DNA of 59,919 bases from Gottschalkia purinilytica (GTDB lineage Bacteria > Bacillota > Clostridia > Tissierellales > Gottschalkiaceae). Made by a program: the position numbers and the translations under genes. This document shows, one piece after another, positions 58,202 to 59,919 of the stretch (the stretch's first letter is position 1; every line of letters starts with the position of its first letter). Below the pieces are notes generated by a model. The model made no database searches. It was given only the letters and a program-made list of their open reading frames with translations, and was not told where the DNA came from. The DNA lies in NCBI RefSeq assembly GCF_001190785.1, contig NZ_LGSS01000019.1, positions 1 to 59,919 of the forward strand, read 5' to 3'.

Positions 58202-58636
58202 ATGGTAGGAACTATAGAAACGGAAGGAAAAAAAGACGTCTTAAAATTTAGTATACCTAATAAGCCAGAATATGTTAGTGTAATTAGACTTACTACATCA
58301 GCTATAGCTAGTAGGATAGGATTTAATATAGATGAAATAGATGATATAAAGGTTTCAATAGGAGAAGCCTGTACAAATATAATAAAGCACGGATTAGAAG
58401 GAAAAGAAGAAAACTTTGATATAGAATATGTAGTTTCAACAGATAGATTAGATATTATATTAAGAGATAATGGAAAAGGTTTTGATACATCTATAATAGA
58501 AGAACCTGGTAGTGAAGAACTTAGAGAAAGTGGACTAGGTATATTTATAATAAAATCATTAATGGATGAAGTAGAAATAAATAGTAGTGAAGGAAGAGGG
58601 ACTGAAATAAAAATGTCGAAAGTAAAAAATTCATAG
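58202..58636 (+). CDS. rsbW: Anti-sigma-B factor / serine kinase RsbW
   Basis: This GHKL-type kinase binds and inhibits SigB and phosphorylates RsbV. ATP-site motifs are seen: EACTNIIKHGL (N box), LRDNGKGFD (G1) and GLGIFIIKSLMDEV (G2). The phrase AIASRIGFNIDEIDDIKVS is closer to RsbW than to SpoIIAB. I choose the ATG at 58202, 11 nt after AAGGAG; the GTG at 58190 overlaps that site. Confidence 0.92.
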   Translation: MVGTIETEGKKDVLKFSIPNKPEYVSVIRLTTSAIASRIGFNIDEIDDIKVSIGEACTNIIKHGLEGKEENFDIEYVVSTDRLDIILRDNGKGFDTSIIEEPGSEELRESGLGIFIIKSLMDEVEINSSEGRGTEIKMSKVKNS

Positions 58637-58653
58637 TATAAAGGATGGTGACA

Positions 58654-59445
58654 ATGATTACACCAGCGACTAACGACGATAGAGATAATGTGGAAGTAAC
58701 AAAAACTGATAATAAAAAGTTATTTAAAATATATAGTGAAACAAGAGATACAAGTGTTAGAGAAGAACTAATATCAAGACACATGTATATAGCAGAAATA
58801 TTGTCTAAGAAATATGCTAATAAGGGTATAGATTATGAGGATATATATCAAGTTGCATGTATAGGATTAATATATGCTGTAGATAGATTTGATATATCTA
58901 AAGGATATGAATTTTCGAGTTTTGCAACACCTACAATAATAGGTGAAATAAAAAAATACTTTAGAGATAAAGGATGGGCAATAAGAGTTCCTAGAAGGAT
59001 TCAAGAACTTTCTCAAAAAGTAAATATAGCTAGGACTACTTTGAGTCAAGAGCTACAAAGAACACCAACAGTAGATGAATTGTCAGAGTATTTAGGGAGT
59101 ACACCTGAAGAAGTATTAGAAGTTATGGAAGCAGGTAAAGTATATACCCCTCAATCTTTAGATACATCATTTGAATCTGATGGAGATGATAAAGAAATAA
59201 CTTTAGCTGATTTAATAGGTGAGAATGATAAGCACTTTATGCAAATAGAAAACAATGACTTTTTATCAAAAGCAATTGCAAAGCTAAATGAAGTAGAAAA
59301 GAAAATAATACAAGATAGATACTTTAAAAAGAAAACTCAAGTAGATATAGCTAATGATTTGGGTATATCTCAAATGACCGTGTCCAGAATGGAAAAAAAG
59401 ATTATAGGCAAGTTCAAAAAAGAGTTAGAAAAAATAAATGGCTAG
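58654..59445 (+). CDS. sigB: RNA polymerase sigma factor SigB
   Basis: This is a SigB/SigF-type alternative sigma factor, 263 aa from the ATG at 58654 (AAAGGA 8 nt upstream; an in-frame ATG at 58645 overlaps that site). Region 2 (DIYQVACIGLIYAVDRFD to GEIKKYFRDKGWAIRVPRR), region 3 and region 4 with the helix-turn-helix TQVDIANDLGISQMTVSR are complete. With rsbV and rsbW it forms the general-stress partner-switch module; an SpoIIA-type sporulation unit is less likely from the RsbW sequence. Confidence 0.92.
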   Translation: MITPATNDDRDNVEVTKTDNKKLFKIYSETRDTSVREELISRHMYIAEILSKKYANKGIDYEDIYQVACIGLIYAVDRFDISKGYEFSSFATPTIIGEIKKYFRDKGWAIRVPRRIQELSQKVNIARTTLSQELQRTPTVDELSEYLGSTPEEVLEVMEAGKVYTPQSLDTSFESDGDDKEITLADLIGENDKHFMQIENNDFLSKAIAKLNEVEKKIIQDRYFKKKTQVDIANDLGISQMTVSRMEKKIIGKFKKELEKING

Positions 59446-59469
59446 ATAGAGTCTAGCCATTTATTTTTT
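59436..59469 (+). terminator. Intrinsic terminator overlapping the sigB stop
   Basis: AAATGGCTAGA pairs with TCTAGCCATTT, followed by ATTTTTT; the 5' arm includes the last codons and the stop. Confidence 0.9.
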
Positions 59470-59756
59470 CTAACTCTTAATTTAACTTAAACTAGCAAAG
59501 ATTCTTCTACTTTCTATAAATAAAAGTAATTTACTATACATATATTTATAGATATTAAAATAATTATTAAGATAAGTATCTTTTTAACAAATATTAAAGT
59601 ATTATATATTTACATATCCTGTGTATCATAAATAAGTTTTTTAAAAAAGAAAATAACTGTTGACATTATATAATTCCACGTGATATATTAGAAAAGTTGC
59701 TTCTAGCAAATGTAATTAGAGATATTTAAGGAATTAAAAAAGTTTTTTGAAAAGTA

Positions 59757-59786
59757 TTGACAAGTGGAAGCAAAATTTGATATAGT
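59757..59786 (+). promoter_or_regulatory. rRNA operon promoter P1
   Basis: TTGACA (59757-59762) and TATAGT (59781-59786), spacing 18, in an AT-rich upstream context. The 59470-59756 stretch before it shows no gene. Confidence 0.7.
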
Positions 59787-59834
59787 AAAGAAGTTGTCGC
59801 AAGACACAGAGAAAAATAAAAAATAAAAAAGTTC

Positions 59835-59863
59835 TTGACAAAGAACGACAAAAATGATAAAGT
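59835..59863 (+). promoter_or_regulatory. rRNA operon promoter P2
   Basis: TTGACA (59835-59840) with TAAAGT (59858-59863), spacing 17, and an upstream TG (extended -10). The leader that follows (TTTGAATTTTGAAAATTGAA type) is typical of the sequence before 16S rRNA in clostridia, so the 16S gene should start just past the window. Confidence 0.8.
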
Positions 59864-59919
59864 AATTAAGCAAGTTTGAATTTTGAAAATTGAATAGTGA
59901 AAAGCCAGTTAATTCCTAG

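Noticed and set aside
59670-59690. parS-like TTCCACGTGATAT before the rRNA promoters
   Set aside because: Only the central CACGTG and one half match; the other half is too different.

Overview
The window is AT-rich, coding-dense DNA from the replication-origin region of a low-GC anaerobic Firmicute of the Clostridia type. The evidence is the gene order rsmG-mnmG-mnmE-jag-yidC-yidD-rnpA-rpmH / oriC / dnaA-dnaN-yaaA-recF-remB-gyrB-gyrA, the soj-spo0J-noc segregation genes, and the RsbV-RsbW-SigB operon followed by an rRNA promoter. The metabolic genes resemble those of strict anaerobes that interconvert formate and CO2. A hylCBA-fdhF arrangement like this is known from the purine-fermenting Clostridium (Gottschalkia) acidurici, so a relative of that group is plausible but not proven.

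From about 1.2 to 21 kb, everything is on the minus strand and serves one enzyme. Read in transcription order it begins with hylC, hylB and hylA (NuoE-, NuoF- and NuoG-like electron-transfer subunits). Next come a formate dehydrogenase catalytic gene with an in-frame UGA (Sec349) and a textbook bacterial SECIS hairpin, a rubrerythrin-like di-iron gene, and a second copy of the same two-gene unit in which Sec349 is Cys. Then follow mogA/moaB, mobA and fdhD. A probable molybdenum/tungsten-cofactor riboswitch with a terminator separates this from a second transcription unit: tupA-tupB-tupC (tungstate/molybdate import), moeA, a moeA-periplasmic-binding-domain fusion, moaA, moaC and a MOSC gene. 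The locus therefore carries metal import, cofactor synthesis, cofactor insertion, catalytic subunits and electron-bifurcation subunits side by side. MoaD and MoaE are not in the window.

From 21.5 to 34.2 kb (minus strand) lie a PhzF-family gene, parB, parA, noc, rsmG, mnmG and mnmE. A decayed IS607-type element with an intact TnpB nuclease gene and a wrecked TnpA is wedged between mnmE and jag. Then come jag, yidC, yidD, rnpA and rpmH. The origin (about 34.24-34.84 kb) has many DnaA boxes, with further boxes between dnaA and dnaN and a third cluster near jag.

From 34.8 kb the strand switches to plus: dnaA, dnaN, yaaA, recF, remB, gyrB, a strong parS site, a GNAT acetyltransferase, an arsenic-resistance operon (arsR-acr3-arsC-arsD-arsA), a peptide-type ABC importer without ATPase genes, twin chemoreceptors, gyrA, rsbV-rsbW-sigB, and tandem promoters for an rRNA operon that begins just beyond the window.

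The most notable feature is the tandem selenocysteine/cysteine formate dehydrogenase pair. The two units have exactly the same length (3169 bp) and are offset by 3314 bp. The Cys copy keeps a damaged relic of the SECIS hairpin and has its own leader, whose inverted repeat could mask its ribosome-binding site.
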